Source: CAVTUU01 sp045804965
GTDB lineage: Bacteria > Chloroflexota > Chloroflexia > Thermomicrobiales > UBA6265
Direction of reading: 5' to 3'
NCBI GenBank assembly: GCA_045804965.1
Contig: JBJMMD010000031.1
Coordinates: 80,174 to 144,173, forward strand
DNA length: 64,000 bases
How positions within the stretch are numbered: the first letter of the stretch is position 1; each line of letters opens with the position of its first letter. The translations under genes were made by a program, and so were the position numbers. A model generated the notes under the pieces. That model ran no database searches, was not told the DNA's origin, and worked only from the letters and a program-made list of their open reading frames with translations. Shown here in pieces: positions 1 through 8,678 of the stretch.

Positions 1-759
1 AACGGCATCGACATTGACTGGGAATATCCGGTTTGCTGTGGTTTACCCGACAACTCTGTCCGGCCTGAGGATAAGCGAAACTGTACGCTCCTCTTCGCCG
101 AGCTCCGCCGCCAAATGGACGAGCTCGCGACGACGACCGGTCAGCGCTATTTGCTGACCGCCGCTATTCCCGGTGGGCAATATCTGCCGACCACCTGCTT
201 CGAGCTGAAGGAGATCGCGGAGATTCTCGATTGGATCAACGTTATGACATACGACCTCAGCGGTTCAAGGGAAAGCAAGATCACGAACTTCAACGCCGCC
301 TTCGCTCCATCTCAGAGCGATCCGTCCCCAGCGCACACCCGCGAATATCACAATGTCGTCAACTCGTTGAACGTTTTTGAAGAAGCTGGAGTACCGAGAG
401 AGCAGCTTGTCGCCGGGGTGCCGTTCTATGGTCGAGGTTTCGCCGGCGTGCCGAATGTCAATAATGGGCTGTATCAATCCTTCGCGGAGGAAACGCGCGA
501 TAACTACGGCGACTACCGCTCGATCAAAGCGCAATATCTCCCGACGTACAAACGCTTCTGGCATCCGGATGCGGCTGTGCCGTGGTTGTACGACGCCGAT
601 TCCGGCCGCATGATCAGCTACGACGACCCCGAATCGATCGGCAACAAGGCCGCCTATGTGCGCGACAATGGCTACGGCGGGATCATGATTTGGGAACTGT
701 CCGACGATGACGAAGAATCGAGCTTATTGACCGCGATCAACTCGAGTCTGCGAGGGTAA
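1..759 (+). CDS. Glycoside hydrolase family 18 (chitinase-like), 5' truncated
   Basis: The reading frame is open from base 1, so the N-terminus lies outside the window; 252 residues remain. It begins in the family 18 active-site strand with NGIDIDWEYP, matching the DxxDxDxE signature in which the final Glu is the acid/base. Downstream family landmarks follow: MTYDLSG near residue 82, GVPFYGRGF near residue 140 and the late-barrel strand GGIMIWELSDD near residue 230. Such enzymes hydrolyse beta-1,4-GlcNAc polymers by substrate-assisted catalysis and are usually secreted; the signal peptide cannot be seen here. The gene converges on the next minus-strand gene with one base between them. Spore-coat peptidoglycan hydrolase or chitinase are both possible substrates classes; only the family is secure. 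Confidence 0.88.
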   Translation, partial: NGIDIDWEYPVCCGLPDNSVRPEDKRNCTLLFAELRRQMDELATTTGQRYLLTAAIPGGQYLPTTCFELKEIAEILDWINVMTYDLSGSRESKITNFNAAFAPSQSDPSPAHTREYHNVVNSLNVFEEAGVPREQLVAGVPFYGRGFAGVPNVNNGLYQSFAEETRDNYGDYRSIKAQYLPTYKRFWHPDAAVPWLYDADSGRMISYDDPESIGNKAAYVRDNGYGGIMIWELSDDDEESSLLTAINSSLRG

Positions 760-760
760 A

Positions 761-1285
761 TCAGCCGCCTTTGAGCGAGCGCTGGAGAAGCGCTGTGCTG
801 TAGAACTCGTACGATGCTGCCTTGTCGGGCACGTCGACCAGGTGCACGGTGAACCGGCAGGGAACGCCGTTGTCGGGGAGGTTGTCGGCGAAGAAACCGC
901 GGTAGGCCTCGGCGTATGCCGTGCGCAATCGATCCTGCTCGGCGGCGTAACCAGCGGGATCAGTCAAGGGATTCGGGCTCTTTGGCTGGCAACCAAATGC
1001 GTGCACCTCAAGGAAATCGATATCACGCAAGGAATCGCAGATGCCGGCATCCTCCAGCCACTTCTCCCAGCACTGAAACACCAGCGGGATTTCTCGCGCC
1101 GGGTCCATCGTTACGAGCTCATCGCGGCCAAGCACATTCTTCGCCGAATAGCCGCCGGTGAGTCCCGCGAAGTAGATCTTGAGATCGCCGTCCGCTTGCT
1201 CCTCGGTGACGAGCGCCGAAAGCACGGGCCGCTCCCCCTCGAAGTAATACGTGACTTTACCGCGCTTCTTGACGTTGAACGCCAT
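761..1285 (-). CDS. Hypothetical protein, 174 aa
   Basis: Not recognised. The ATG-started protein is soluble, acidic, and has no signal peptide or membrane segment. It opens with a short basic strand (VKKRGKVTYYFEGERP) and has regular alternating hydrophobic residues suggesting a compact alpha/beta domain; three cysteines are scattered and do not form a metal motif. It lies 15 bases downstream of the acetyltransferase gene on the same strand and is probably cotranscribed with it. Coding is supported by length, by balanced composition and by tight packing against the convergent glycosidase gene. No function is proposed. Confidence 0.7.
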   Translation of the reverse strand: MAFNVKKRGKVTYYFEGERPVLSALVTEEQADGDLKIYFAGLTGGYSAKNVLGRDELVTMDPAREIPLVFQCWEKWLEDAGICDSLRDIDFLEVHAFGCQPKSPNPLTDPAGYAAEQDRLRTAYAEAYRGFFADNLPDNGVPCRFTVHLVDVPDKAASYEFYSTALLQRSLKGG

Positions 1286-1300
1286 TGCACTTCCCTTCGC

Positions 1301-2542
1301 CTAGAACCGATCGAGCGGGTAGATGTGCGGGTTGCGCCGCGGAAAGATCACTTCCATCACTTCCCAAGTCCGCTTGTCCGGCGGATGCGGCAGGCGCTCA
1401 AGGAGATCGCTCGTCTCGAACGCACCGAGACACAGGCGGGCAAGCGTGTCTTGTGGCAGGTCGATGATGATCTCATCTCCAGCGCCGCTGTTCGAGACCG
1501 TGAACGAAGCGTCTCCCATGTCAGTCTTGAAGGTGATCCGGCCGCATACGTTGAGGCTCGACGACCTCAACCGTGCTGCGAACTCGGGTTGCATTTGCGT
1601 GACGAGCTGGCCCGTATTGAGCGTGCGGCACATGAAGTCGCCGTTCTTGACGTTTTCCTGGAGCACCATCCCGCCTTCATAAAAGGCCGCCGAAGCGACA
1701 TACCCTTCCGGCGGGATCGCAATGTCCACACGGTCCGCGTCTGGTTTCGCGTCCTTCGCCCACAACTGGCATGCAGAAACAATGACGTCTGCAGCAGTTG
1801 TACTTGTCGCCATGACTTCGGCCAAGTGGAACGAGTTGGGAAAATCCCGGCGCCGCACAAACATCCACCAGTTTTCGAGCATCGCTTCCCATGCGTAGGC
1901 GACGATGTCGCCCGCAGCGTCGACCAGCACCTTGCAGGCGTCCTTCGAGTTGGGATCGAACACTCGCTGCATCTTGTTCCAGGCGCGGACGCCGATCTTG
2001 GTGGACCGAACGCTTGACTTCGCGAACCGATGAGCCCATTCCGGTTCATCGGGCTCTTCGTGCCGTCTCAGCGCCCCGGTCGCGGTTTTGGTGGCCAGGT
2101 GATAAATCCGCATAACTGCGGGCAGGTCTTCGGGCGTCAGTGGCCGGAAGGTCCAGCCAACCGGGATTGGCGGAATGTCGGAAATGTCGTCAGGAATTGG
2201 CACGCCAACCGTGCACTCTGGGCCGGCCATCGTATAGCCAAACTTTGGATAGAAATTGTCGATACCAAAGAGGGTCGAGATCGCGCCGTCGCCGGAAGTC
2301 ATGATCTCGACGCAGGTATCCATCACCCGCCGCATGTAGCCGCGATTGCGGTATGCCTCGTCGGTCTCGACACCCCCGATCCCGTCCATTCGCACGACGG
2401 CTTCTCCGACTCGCATGAACATCGGGATGATCACTGTCCGGCTGATTCTCTTGCCGTCGAGACTCAGAATGACTTCGCTCTCACCAGTCGGCTTTTCAAT
2501 GACGCTAATTCGCGTTCCGTCCGGAAACTCGCGCTCGGTCAT
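1301..2542 (-). CDS. GNAT acetyltransferase with C-terminal SCP2-like domain (Eis-like)
   Basis: 413 residues, the length of Eis-type enzymes built from two GNAT folds and a C-terminal sterol-carrier-like domain. Residues about 30-110 hold the acetyl-CoA binding part: the strand VVRMDGIGGVETDEAYRNRG followed by helix RRVMDTCVEIM is the classic V-x-x-x-R-G-x-G/A-like motif A. TLFGIDNFYPKFGY near residue 95 is typical of this family. The C-terminal 110 residues (strands such as GRITFKTDMGDASF) fit the SCP2-like domain. Family members acetylate amines on small molecules or peptides, including aminoglycosides; the substrate here is unknown. Starts with ATG. It precedes the 174-aa gene, likely in one transcript. 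Confidence 0.8.
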   Translation of the reverse strand: MTEREFPDGTRISVIEKPTGESEVILSLDGKRISRTVIIPMFMRVGEAVVRMDGIGGVETDEAYRNRGYMRRVMDTCVEIMTSGDGAISTLFGIDNFYPKFGYTMAGPECTVGVPIPDDISDIPPIPVGWTFRPLTPEDLPAVMRIYHLATKTATGALRRHEEPDEPEWAHRFAKSSVRSTKIGVRAWNKMQRVFDPNSKDACKVLVDAAGDIVAYAWEAMLENWWMFVRRRDFPNSFHLAEVMATSTTAADVIVSACQLWAKDAKPDADRVDIAIPPEGYVASAAFYEGGMVLQENVKNGDFMCRTLNTGQLVTQMQPEFAARLRSSSLNVCGRITFKTDMGDASFTVSNSGAGDEIIIDLPQDTLARLCLGAFETSDLLERLPHPPDKRTWEVMEVIFPRRNPHIYPLDRF

Positions 2543-2610
2543 GCATCTTGCCTTCCGGTGGCATCGGACTTGGCATCCATCAACAATTGATTATCTCAGA
2601 GGACTTCAGG

Positions 2611-3708
2611 CTAGGTTGACCGCAAAGATCGCTCGGTTTCAGGGTCGAACAGCTCGATGCCGCCGGCATTGACATCGAGGTGGACGACTTGACCGGTCGT
2701 GAGGTTGTCGGCGCCTTCGGCAAAAAGACCGGCCAATCGTTCTCCACTCGCGAGCGTAAACGTGGCTGAGGTTTCGCCGATGAGCGCCTCGACCTCTTCG
2801 ACTTCCGCCGCGAGTCCAGCGCTTCCGTTCGCCGCGAATTTGAGGCGATCAGGACGAATCCCGAGCACGACCGCGCGCTCCCCGAAACTGTTGAGCACGG
2901 GCTTCCAGTCGCGATCCAGTCGTACTTGTCCGGCCGGTGTCGAAACCGCATAGCCATGCTCATCGATCGAAACCGTGCCTGATATGAGGTTCATCGGCGG
3001 TGAGCCCATGAAGCGGGCGACAAACATATTTGCCGGTTCGTCGAGAAGTTGTTCGGGCGTGCCGATCTGCTGCAGCCGGCCCTTGGCCATGACCCCGATC
3101 CGATCGGCCATAGCCAGCGCTTCCCCCTGATCGTGCGTCACGTACACACTCGGTTTGCATTTACGGCGGTGAATGTCGGTGATGTGGCGTCGCGTGCGAT
3201 AGCGCAGCTTGGCATCGAGATTGGATAACGGTTCGTCGAAAAGGTAGACGCTTGCGTCTTTCGCCATCGCCCGCGCCAGCGCGACGCGCTGTTGCTCACC
3301 GCCCGACATGTCGACAATGGAATTGTTGAGCATGGTCGAAAGGTCGAGCAGCTCGGCCGCCTGCGTAACTCGCTCCTTAACCTCTTCACCTTTCATGCCT
3401 CGCGCTTCCAACCCGTAGGCGATGTTCTGAAATACGTTCATGCTCGGATAGAGCCCATATTCCTGGAATACCATGCCGATGTTGCGTTCGCGTGGCGGCA
3501 GGTCGGTGATTTCTTGCTCGTCAATGAGAATCGTTCCAGAGTCGGCTTTCTCGAGACCGCAAATGAGCCGCAGCACGGTTGTTTTGCCGCCGCCTGATGG
3601 TCCGAGTAGCACGAAGAACTCTCCTTCGGCAACTTCGAACGTGACGTCGTCGACGATCGCGTTTCTACCAAATGCCTTGCGCAGATGATGGACCTGCAAA
3701 CCTGCCAC
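2611..3708 (-). CDS. Carbohydrate ABC transporter ATPase (MalK/UgpC type), third of three
   Basis: 365 residues: an N-terminal nucleotide-binding domain (about 1-235) and a C-terminal TOBE/OB regulatory domain. Visible motifs are Walker A GPSGGGKT (36-43), where the usual Cys of GPSGCGKT is replaced by Gly, signature SGGEQQ (135-140), Walker B YLFDEP (155-160) and switch VTHDQ. It couples ATP hydrolysis to sugar import through the two MalFG-type permeases encoded upstream. The gene starts with GTG four bases after the DUF624-like gene stops and ends the operon. Three related ATPase genes in one transporter operon is unusual; they differ clearly in sequence, so this is not a recent tandem duplication. 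Confidence 0.9.
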   Translation of the reverse strand: MAGLQVHHLRKAFGRNAIVDDVTFEVAEGEFFVLLGPSGGGKTTVLRLICGLEKADSGTILIDEQEITDLPPRERNIGMVFQEYGLYPSMNVFQNIAYGLEARGMKGEEVKERVTQAAELLDLSTMLNNSIVDMSGGEQQRVALARAMAKDASVYLFDEPLSNLDAKLRYRTRRHITDIHRRKCKPSVYVTHDQGEALAMADRIGVMAKGRLQQIGTPEQLLDEPANMFVARFMGSPPMNLISGTVSIDEHGYAVSTPAGQVRLDRDWKPVLNSFGERAVVLGIRPDRLKFAANGSAGLAAEVEEVEALIGETSATFTLASGERLAGLFAEGADNLTTGQVVHLDVNAGGIELFDPETERSLRST

Positions 3709-3712
3709 AGTT

Positions 3713-4414
3713 CTACTCCCGAACCGCGATCGCCGCTTCCCGCCAGGCGAGATCGAGGTAGCGCTCCGTGTGCAACAAGGTGATCACAACTGGAATGATC
3801 AGGAAGAGCCCGGCAATCGACACCATTCCGATAACAATCGCGCCGGCGCAAACGAGACTGGTCGCGAACGTCTCAGCCGGATAGCGCCATGCCAAACGAG
3901 TTGAGCGTGCCGCTAGAGACAACGCCGACAAGGTGGGATCCGTGACGAGTAGTGGCCCCCAATAGATCGCGCACAGGGATAATAAGAGAGCCGCAAGCGT
4001 GGCCATCGTGGTCAGGCCTGGAAGGACAGAACGAGACAGAACCCCAACCCAAATCAAGACCCCGAAGACGCCATAGAGCGGGGCCAGCGCCCGAAAACTG
4101 GGAAGCGCAAGCTCTCGCAAGTGATCGCGGGCCAACTCGATGCTGAGGTGCTCGCCGCGGGCGGCGGATAATGAAAGCGCATACAGCGTGCCGGTGCCAG
4201 GGATCATGACCGTCGCGCTGTACAGTCCTATCCCGATGCGCAGCCATGGTGGTAACTCAGGAAAAGCAAGCGCCAATACGCCCGGTAAAAGCTGAATGGA
4301 CCAACCCAAGTTCACCAAAACTAGGCGCTCGACGTTGTCGCGAATGATTGCGAATGGCGCCCAGATCGGTCCTCGCCGCTCGTCCCTGGATTCAGTGTCG
4401 CCGAAAAAGGGCAT
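3713..4414 (-). CDS. DUF624 (YesL-like) integral membrane protein, probable
   Basis: 233 residues with about five or six hydrophobic segments (roughly 38-55, 68-90, 110-130, 140-165, 190-220). An amphipathic N-terminal stretch (IWAPFAIIRDNVERLVLVNL) precedes the first membrane span, and polar loops contain TRLAWRYP; both features resemble DUF624/YesL proteins, which often lie in carbohydrate ABC operons of Gram-positive bacteria. The molecular role of that family is unknown; a helper or regulator of the transporter is usually assumed. The gene sits between two ATPase genes with gaps of 4 and 6 bases, so it is cotranscribed. The family assignment is by context and topology rather than by a strict motif. 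Confidence 0.7.
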   Translation of the reverse strand: MPFFGDTESRDERRGPIWAPFAIIRDNVERLVLVNLGWSIQLLPGVLALAFPELPPWLRIGIGLYSATVMIPGTGTLYALSLSAARGEHLSIELARDHLRELALPSFRALAPLYGVFGVLIWVGVLSRSVLPGLTTMATLAALLLSLCAIYWGPLLVTDPTLSALSLAARSTRLAWRYPAETFATSLVCAGAIVIGMVSIAGLFLIIPVVITLLHTERYLDLAWREAAIAVRE

Positions 4415-4420
4415 TCGTCT

Positions 4421-5548
4421 CTAGCCTCCAAACAGCAACGAACGCTCGGTCGCGGGATCGAAGAGATGCACCTTCTCCACATTGACGGCGAGAGGAATCT
4501 CCTTGCCCAGATAACTTGACGGGATTCGCTGCTTGAAGGTCGCCACGAAATCTTGGTCTTCATCCGAAGGACTACTGAAATAGACCGTGCTGCCCGCGGC
4601 CGTCGGCTCGATCACGTCGACGATGCCCGAGATTGTGTTGTCCTCAGTCGCCTCAAACGGCGCCATGCGCGGCACATGTAGATCTTCAGGCCGAATACCG
4701 AGCGTAATCCGCTGCCCGTTGTAGGGCGCAACAACATGTTTCAATTTGTCAGGCAAGACAACCACGAAGGCATCGCAAGCCGCCTCGACGCGATCCTCGC
4801 CGCTTCGCCGAATCTCGACGTCAAAGAGATTGATGCTTGGTGTGCCGATGAAGAACGCGACAAATCTGTTGATTGGCCGCTCATAGAGGTCCGAGCCGCT
4901 CCCGATTTGCTGAATGGTGCCATTGCGCATGACGGCGATGCGGTCCCCGAGCGCCATTGCTTCCGATTGATCGTGCGTGACATAGACGCTTGGTTGCCGC
5001 TTGCTCCGGTGCAACGCAAGTACATCTTCCCGGGCTTGATATCGGAGCTGAGCATCGAGATTGGAGAGCGGTTCATCGTAGAGATAAATCGCGGCGTCGC
5101 GCACCATCGCGCGAGCGAGCGCCACGCGTTGACGCTCACCGCCACTCAGCTGCCGTGGCTTACGCTGAAGCAAATGGTCGATGCGAAACGTCTTCGCCGC
5201 CGACGTCACCCGCTCTCCGATTACGCGCCGCGACTCGTGGCGGGAACGGAGTCCATAAGCAATATTTTCGAAGACAGTCATGTGCGGAAAAATCGCGTAA
5301 TCCTGGAACACCATCGCAACATTGCGATCCTTCGCCCGGATGTTGGTCACGTCCCGGTCGCCGAACACGATCTCTCCACTTGTGACCGGCTCGAGCCCAG
5401 CCAGCATTCGCAAGGTTGTGGTTTTGCCGCATCCGGACGGGCCAACGAGCACCAGGAACTCACCGCTCGCAACTTCAAACGAGGTGTTATCGACCGCCAC
5501 CTTTTCGTCGAATTGCTTTGTCAGATTCCGGGCAACGACTGCGCTCAT
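4421..5548 (-). CDS. Carbohydrate ABC transporter ATPase (MalK/UgpC type), second of three
   Basis: 375 residues. Walker A GPSGCGKT near residues 37-44, signature LSGGERQRVALARA near 135, Walker B IYLYDEPLSNLDA near 157, switch VTHDQSEA, then a C-terminal TOBE domain with RPEDLHV. The ATG directly abuts the TAA of the upstream alpha/beta hydrolase gene with no spacer, indicating translational coupling. It is expected to energise import by the MalF/MalG-type permeases of this operon. As the most canonical of the three ATPases in its nucleotide-binding motifs, it could pair with one of the divergent copies as a heterodimer; that is inference. Confidence 0.92.
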   Translation of the reverse strand: MSAVVARNLTKQFDEKVAVDNTSFEVASGEFLVLVGPSGCGKTTTLRMLAGLEPVTSGEIVFGDRDVTNIRAKDRNVAMVFQDYAIFPHMTVFENIAYGLRSRHESRRVIGERVTSAAKTFRIDHLLQRKPRQLSGGERQRVALARAMVRDAAIYLYDEPLSNLDAQLRYQAREDVLALHRSKRQPSVYVTHDQSEAMALGDRIAVMRNGTIQQIGSGSDLYERPINRFVAFFIGTPSINLFDVEIRRSGEDRVEAACDAFVVVLPDKLKHVVAPYNGQRITLGIRPEDLHVPRMAPFEATEDNTISGIVDVIEPTAAGSTVYFSSPSDEDQDFVATFKQRIPSSYLGKEIPLAVNVEKVHLFDPATERSLLFGG

Positions 5549-6505
5549 TTAACGAGTCCTCGCTGGAACGTCATGACTAGCATGGTCTTTCAGAAATTGA
5601 CTCATGACGTCGAAAATTCGTTGGGCGTGCAGGCCGTGTAATTCGTGCCCGATCCCTTCAAGGCGAACGAGCGTCGGCCGGGGCAAGAGTCTCATGCCTT
5701 TCTCGACTTCGGCATCGGACATGCCCCCACCGGCATCAGGATCAGCTTGCAGGATGAGCACCGGACAGGAGATTGCCGGTAACAGTTTCTCTGGTTCATA
5801 TCCATCGAGCATGACTTCTGGTCCCGCAAGCACCGCGGCGAGCATTCCCGGATCTAGTCTGTGCAGATTCAAGGCTTGGAAGTCGAACCAAGGATTCGCC
5901 TCTCCGAAAGCGTCCCCGGCGCGAACCGGCGAATCTGTTCCGGGCACAGACACCATCATCTCTCGTAATTCCATCGCGATATCGGCTACTGGTTGTCCCG
6001 AGAGTCGATACCACAGCTCGTTTTGAGCCCGAAGAACGTTATTCTCCGCGGTCGGGTGGTTTACTTTCGAGAAGGACACGTCGCCATGAATGACGGCGCA
6101 CACGTTCCCAGGATGTTCGGCCGCGACCATGATCGCGACTTCACCGCCAAGCGAATGCCCGAAGAGAACGGCCTCATCGCGAACGACCTCGACTAGAAAA
6201 TCGGCGATGTCTTCGGCGTAATCGCGCAGGTTGTAATGACCGGCTACGCGGCCGGACTCACCGTGGCCGCGAAAGTCGGGAGCGAAAACATGCCACTGGT
6301 CCACGAGGAGTTCGATGAGCGCTTCCGCGTAGCGCCAACTCGCCGAGCCGCCGTGCAAGATGACGAACGGAGGGCCGTTCGGCGGACCTTCTCCGTAATT
6401 GATCTCAACTGTTCCGGTGTTGAATCGCCCCTCGCGCAATACTTCGAGCCTTTCATTCGAACCGCGACCGGTCGCGACGAACCGCGGTTGACGGTCACGC
6501 GTCAA
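5549..6505 (-). CDS. Alpha/beta-hydrolase fold protein
   Basis: 318 residues. The fold signature is clear: oxyanion region VILHGGSASW near residue 48, nucleophile elbow LFGHSLGGEVAIM (Ser near residue 119), a late acid in LQADPDAGGG and the catalytic His in GIGHELHGLH near residue 300. Family members are esterases, lactonases or C-C hydrolases. It is encoded inside a sugar ABC operon between two ATPase genes, so hydrolysis of an ester- or lactone-bearing carbohydrate substrate is plausible but unproven. It starts with TTG, whose TTGA overlaps the stop of the preceding ATPase gene by four bases, typical of coupling. An internal start is possible but would lose early fold strands. Confidence 0.85.
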   Translation of the reverse strand: MTRDRQPRFVATGRGSNERLEVLREGRFNTGTVEINYGEGPPNGPPFVILHGGSASWRYAEALIELLVDQWHVFAPDFRGHGESGRVAGHYNLRDYAEDIADFLVEVVRDEAVLFGHSLGGEVAIMVAAEHPGNVCAVIHGDVSFSKVNHPTAENNVLRAQNELWYRLSGQPVADIAMELREMMVSVPGTDSPVRAGDAFGEANPWFDFQALNLHRLDPGMLAAVLAGPEVMLDGYEPEKLLPAISCPVLILQADPDAGGGMSDAEVEKGMRLLPRPTLVRLEGIGHELHGLHAQRIFDVMSQFLKDHASHDVPARTR

Positions 6506-7626
6506 AACAGCTCCAATACGCCTGGCGTCAGCAACGCCTCTTCAGTGTCGGCGTTGAAGAAATACGCCCGCTCCCAATCGGGCGTCGCGCGCACTTCAGC
6601 CGTTTCCGGTGATTCGATCCCCGTCGCAATGACCACGCGGGTTTCAGCGATCGAGCCGAAAAGAAAGGAAGCGCGCTCCGTTGGATTGCGTTCGATATGG
6701 CGGATCGGGATCGGAGCTCCATCCGGCGCCTCGGCATTCCAGCCCTCGGGCCGAACACCAATGCGAACTGGACCAGACGCTAAATCGCCCGCGACGCTAT
6801 CCGGCAACTCCCAGGCGTGCCCCCCTATCGACACCTGGTGATCCTGAATCGTCGCGGGAAATATTGCGATCGGGGGCGATCCGATGAACTGCGCGACAAA
6901 TAGGTTCGCAGGTGAGTAGTAAAGATCATCGAAGCTACCGACTTGCTCGATGCGCCCCTCGCGCATGACGGCGATCCGATCGCCCATGAAGATGGCTTCT
7001 TGCTGGTCATGCGTGACATAGAGGGTCGTGATTGCGAACTTGCGGAGGAGCTTTTTCATCTCGACTCGTGTTGACTCCCGCAGCTTCGCGTCAAGGTTGC
7101 TGATCGGTTCGTCCATGAGGAACAGGTTCGGATCGCGGACGATGCAGCGACCGATTGCGACTCGTTGTTGCTCTCCGCCGGAGAGCGTGGTCGGCACCCG
7201 GCCCATCAGCATTTCGAAGCCGACACCCATGATCTGCGCGACTTCCCTCGTTCGTTGCTCGGCTTCCTCCTCGGTTCGATCGTGGACCTGGAAGTAGTAG
7301 GCGAGATTCCCCTTCCCCTTCATCGTTGGATAGAGCGCATAGTCCTGAAAGACCATGCCGACTCCTCGATCCTGAGGCGCCGCATTCGTCACATCGACAT
7401 CGTTGTAGTGCACGCTGCCGCTACTGGGAAGCTCGAGACCCGCAATCACCTTTAGCAGAGTGCTCTTGCCGCAACCGGATGAGCCGACGATGCTGACCGT
7501 CTCGCCATCTTCAATGTGAATGCTCACATCGTTAAGCGCCGGGGGCCTTTTGAATCCGCCGGTGAGTGTCACGGCGTCGGCGCTGTCATAGTGCTTCGTG
7601 ACATGATCGACATGGACACTCGCCAT
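6502..7626 (-). CDS. Carbohydrate ABC transporter ATPase (MalK/UgpC type), first of three
   Basis: 374 residues. Walker A GSSGCGKS near residue 48, signature LSGGEQQRVAIGR near 147, Walker B LFLMDEPISNLDA and switch VTHDQQEA, followed by a TOBE domain with GVRPEGW. An insertion before the P-loop (SADAVTLTGGFKRPPALN) lengthens the first strand pair compared with its two paralogues in this operon. It is the copy nearest the permease genes (27 bases downstream of the MalG-type gene), so it is the likeliest main ATPase of the transporter. ATG start. Confidence 0.92.
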   Translation of the reverse strand: MASVHVDHVTKHYDSADAVTLTGGFKRPPALNDVSIHIEDGETVSIVGSSGCGKSTLLKVIAGLELPSSGSVHYNDVDVTNAAPQDRGVGMVFQDYALYPTMKGKGNLAYYFQVHDRTEEEAEQRTREVAQIMGVGFEMLMGRVPTTLSGGEQQRVAIGRCIVRDPNLFLMDEPISNLDAKLRESTRVEMKKLLRKFAITTLYVTHDQQEAIFMGDRIAVMREGRIEQVGSFDDLYYSPANLFVAQFIGSPPIAIFPATIQDHQVSIGGHAWELPDSVAGDLASGPVRIGVRPEGWNAEAPDGAPIPIRHIERNPTERASFLFGSIAETRVVIATGIESPETAEVRATPDWERAYFFNADTEEALLTPGVLELF

Positions 7627-7653
7627 CGTTGTTCCTCATCGAATCGGATGCTT

Positions 7654-8676
7654 CTATTTGAGACCGCGAATTTGGATACCCTTCAAGAGATACTCCCGGC
7701 AAACGATGAATGCCATGAAAACCGGGAGCGATTGGAGCATGGCGAGAACCATGAGTCCGTTCCAGGACAAGCCCATGCTCATCAAATTGTGCATGCGAAG
7801 CGAATGAACCGCCGCGGCCTTGGAATTCGTGGTTCCCGCCTCGTTGAATCGCTGGAACAAGAGATAGATCTGGGTGCTCATCGGCATGTGGTCCGGCGTT
7901 TGCAAGACGATCAGCGGCCACAAGAACTGTTCCCACGCAACAGTGAACATGATCCACGTCGCCACCGCATAAACAGGAATACTCATCGGCAAGACGATGC
8001 GGCGGAAGATGTTGAACTCGCTCCCGCCGTCGACTCGGGCTGCTTGAATGACCGAATCGGGTATGGTGTCGAAAAAGCCCTTGAACAACAAAAAGTTGAA
8101 CGCGCTAAAGACGCCGGGCAAGATCACCGCCCAGGGTGTATCCCAGATCCGCACGGTTGGGATCGCCGTGCCGGTACCCGGAATATTCGGAACTTGGGCC
8201 AAGGCGACCGGCCAGTTCCGTGTGAGCAAATAACTTGGGATCAGGGTCAGCGCTGTCGGCATCATGAGCGTGCCGATGAAGAAGATGAACGACCACCGTG
8301 CCACCGCTCCTCGCTGTAATTTGCTGTTCGCGTACGCCGCGAAGGAGGTGACCGGCACACCCAAAATCAGCGTGAAGAAGGCAATGAAAATCGAGTTCTT
8401 GAAATAGACGTAAAGCGGTCCGCCGGGAATGATTCGCTTGACGGTGATATCGGTGTGAGTCAGATGATAGACAAGTCTCCAGCCGTCGAAGTTCAAAACG
8501 TGCGGCCACCAAGTTGGCGGGTAGTGCAGCACCTCCGCCGAACTCTTGAAACTCGTAATCACCATCAAATAAATAGGGAAGAGGTGTAGGAGCACGCCAA
8601 GCCAAAGAAACGCGACCATCGCCCACCAAGCGAGGCGTACTGAGGGTTGCTGACGGCCAACCTTCGGAAAGAGCAT
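7654..8676 (-). CDS. Sugar ABC transporter permease (MalG type)
   Basis: 340 residues with six predicted membrane spans and a long periplasmic loop after the first span, as in MalG. The EAA loop that docks the ATPase is seen as IQAARVDGGSEFNIFRRIVLPMSIP near residue 225 (E-A-A-x3-G variant A-A-R-V-D-G). The C-terminus YLLKGIQIRGLK is typical of MalG-type subunits. I take the ATG at 8676, two bases after the MalF-type gene stops and preceded by GGGAG; a longer in-frame start at 8748 would overlap the upstream gene by 70 bases. It forms the transmembrane channel with the next gene. Confidence 0.92.
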   Translation of the reverse strand: MLFPKVGRQQPSVRLAWWAMVAFLWLGVLLHLFPIYLMVITSFKSSAEVLHYPPTWWPHVLNFDGWRLVYHLTHTDITVKRIIPGGPLYVYFKNSIFIAFFTLILGVPVTSFAAYANSKLQRGAVARWSFIFFIGTLMMPTALTLIPSYLLTRNWPVALAQVPNIPGTGTAIPTVRIWDTPWAVILPGVFSAFNFLLFKGFFDTIPDSVIQAARVDGGSEFNIFRRIVLPMSIPVYAVATWIMFTVAWEQFLWPLIVLQTPDHMPMSTQIYLLFQRFNEAGTTNSKAAAVHSLRMHNLMSMGLSWNGLMVLAMLQSLPVFMAFIVCREYLLKGIQIRGLK

Positions 8677-8678
8677 CG

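Noticed and set aside
842..2017. 391-codon plus-strand open frame antisense to the acetyltransferase and 174-aa genes
   Set aside because: Arg/His-rich translation without domain features; the minus-strand genes have family motifs.
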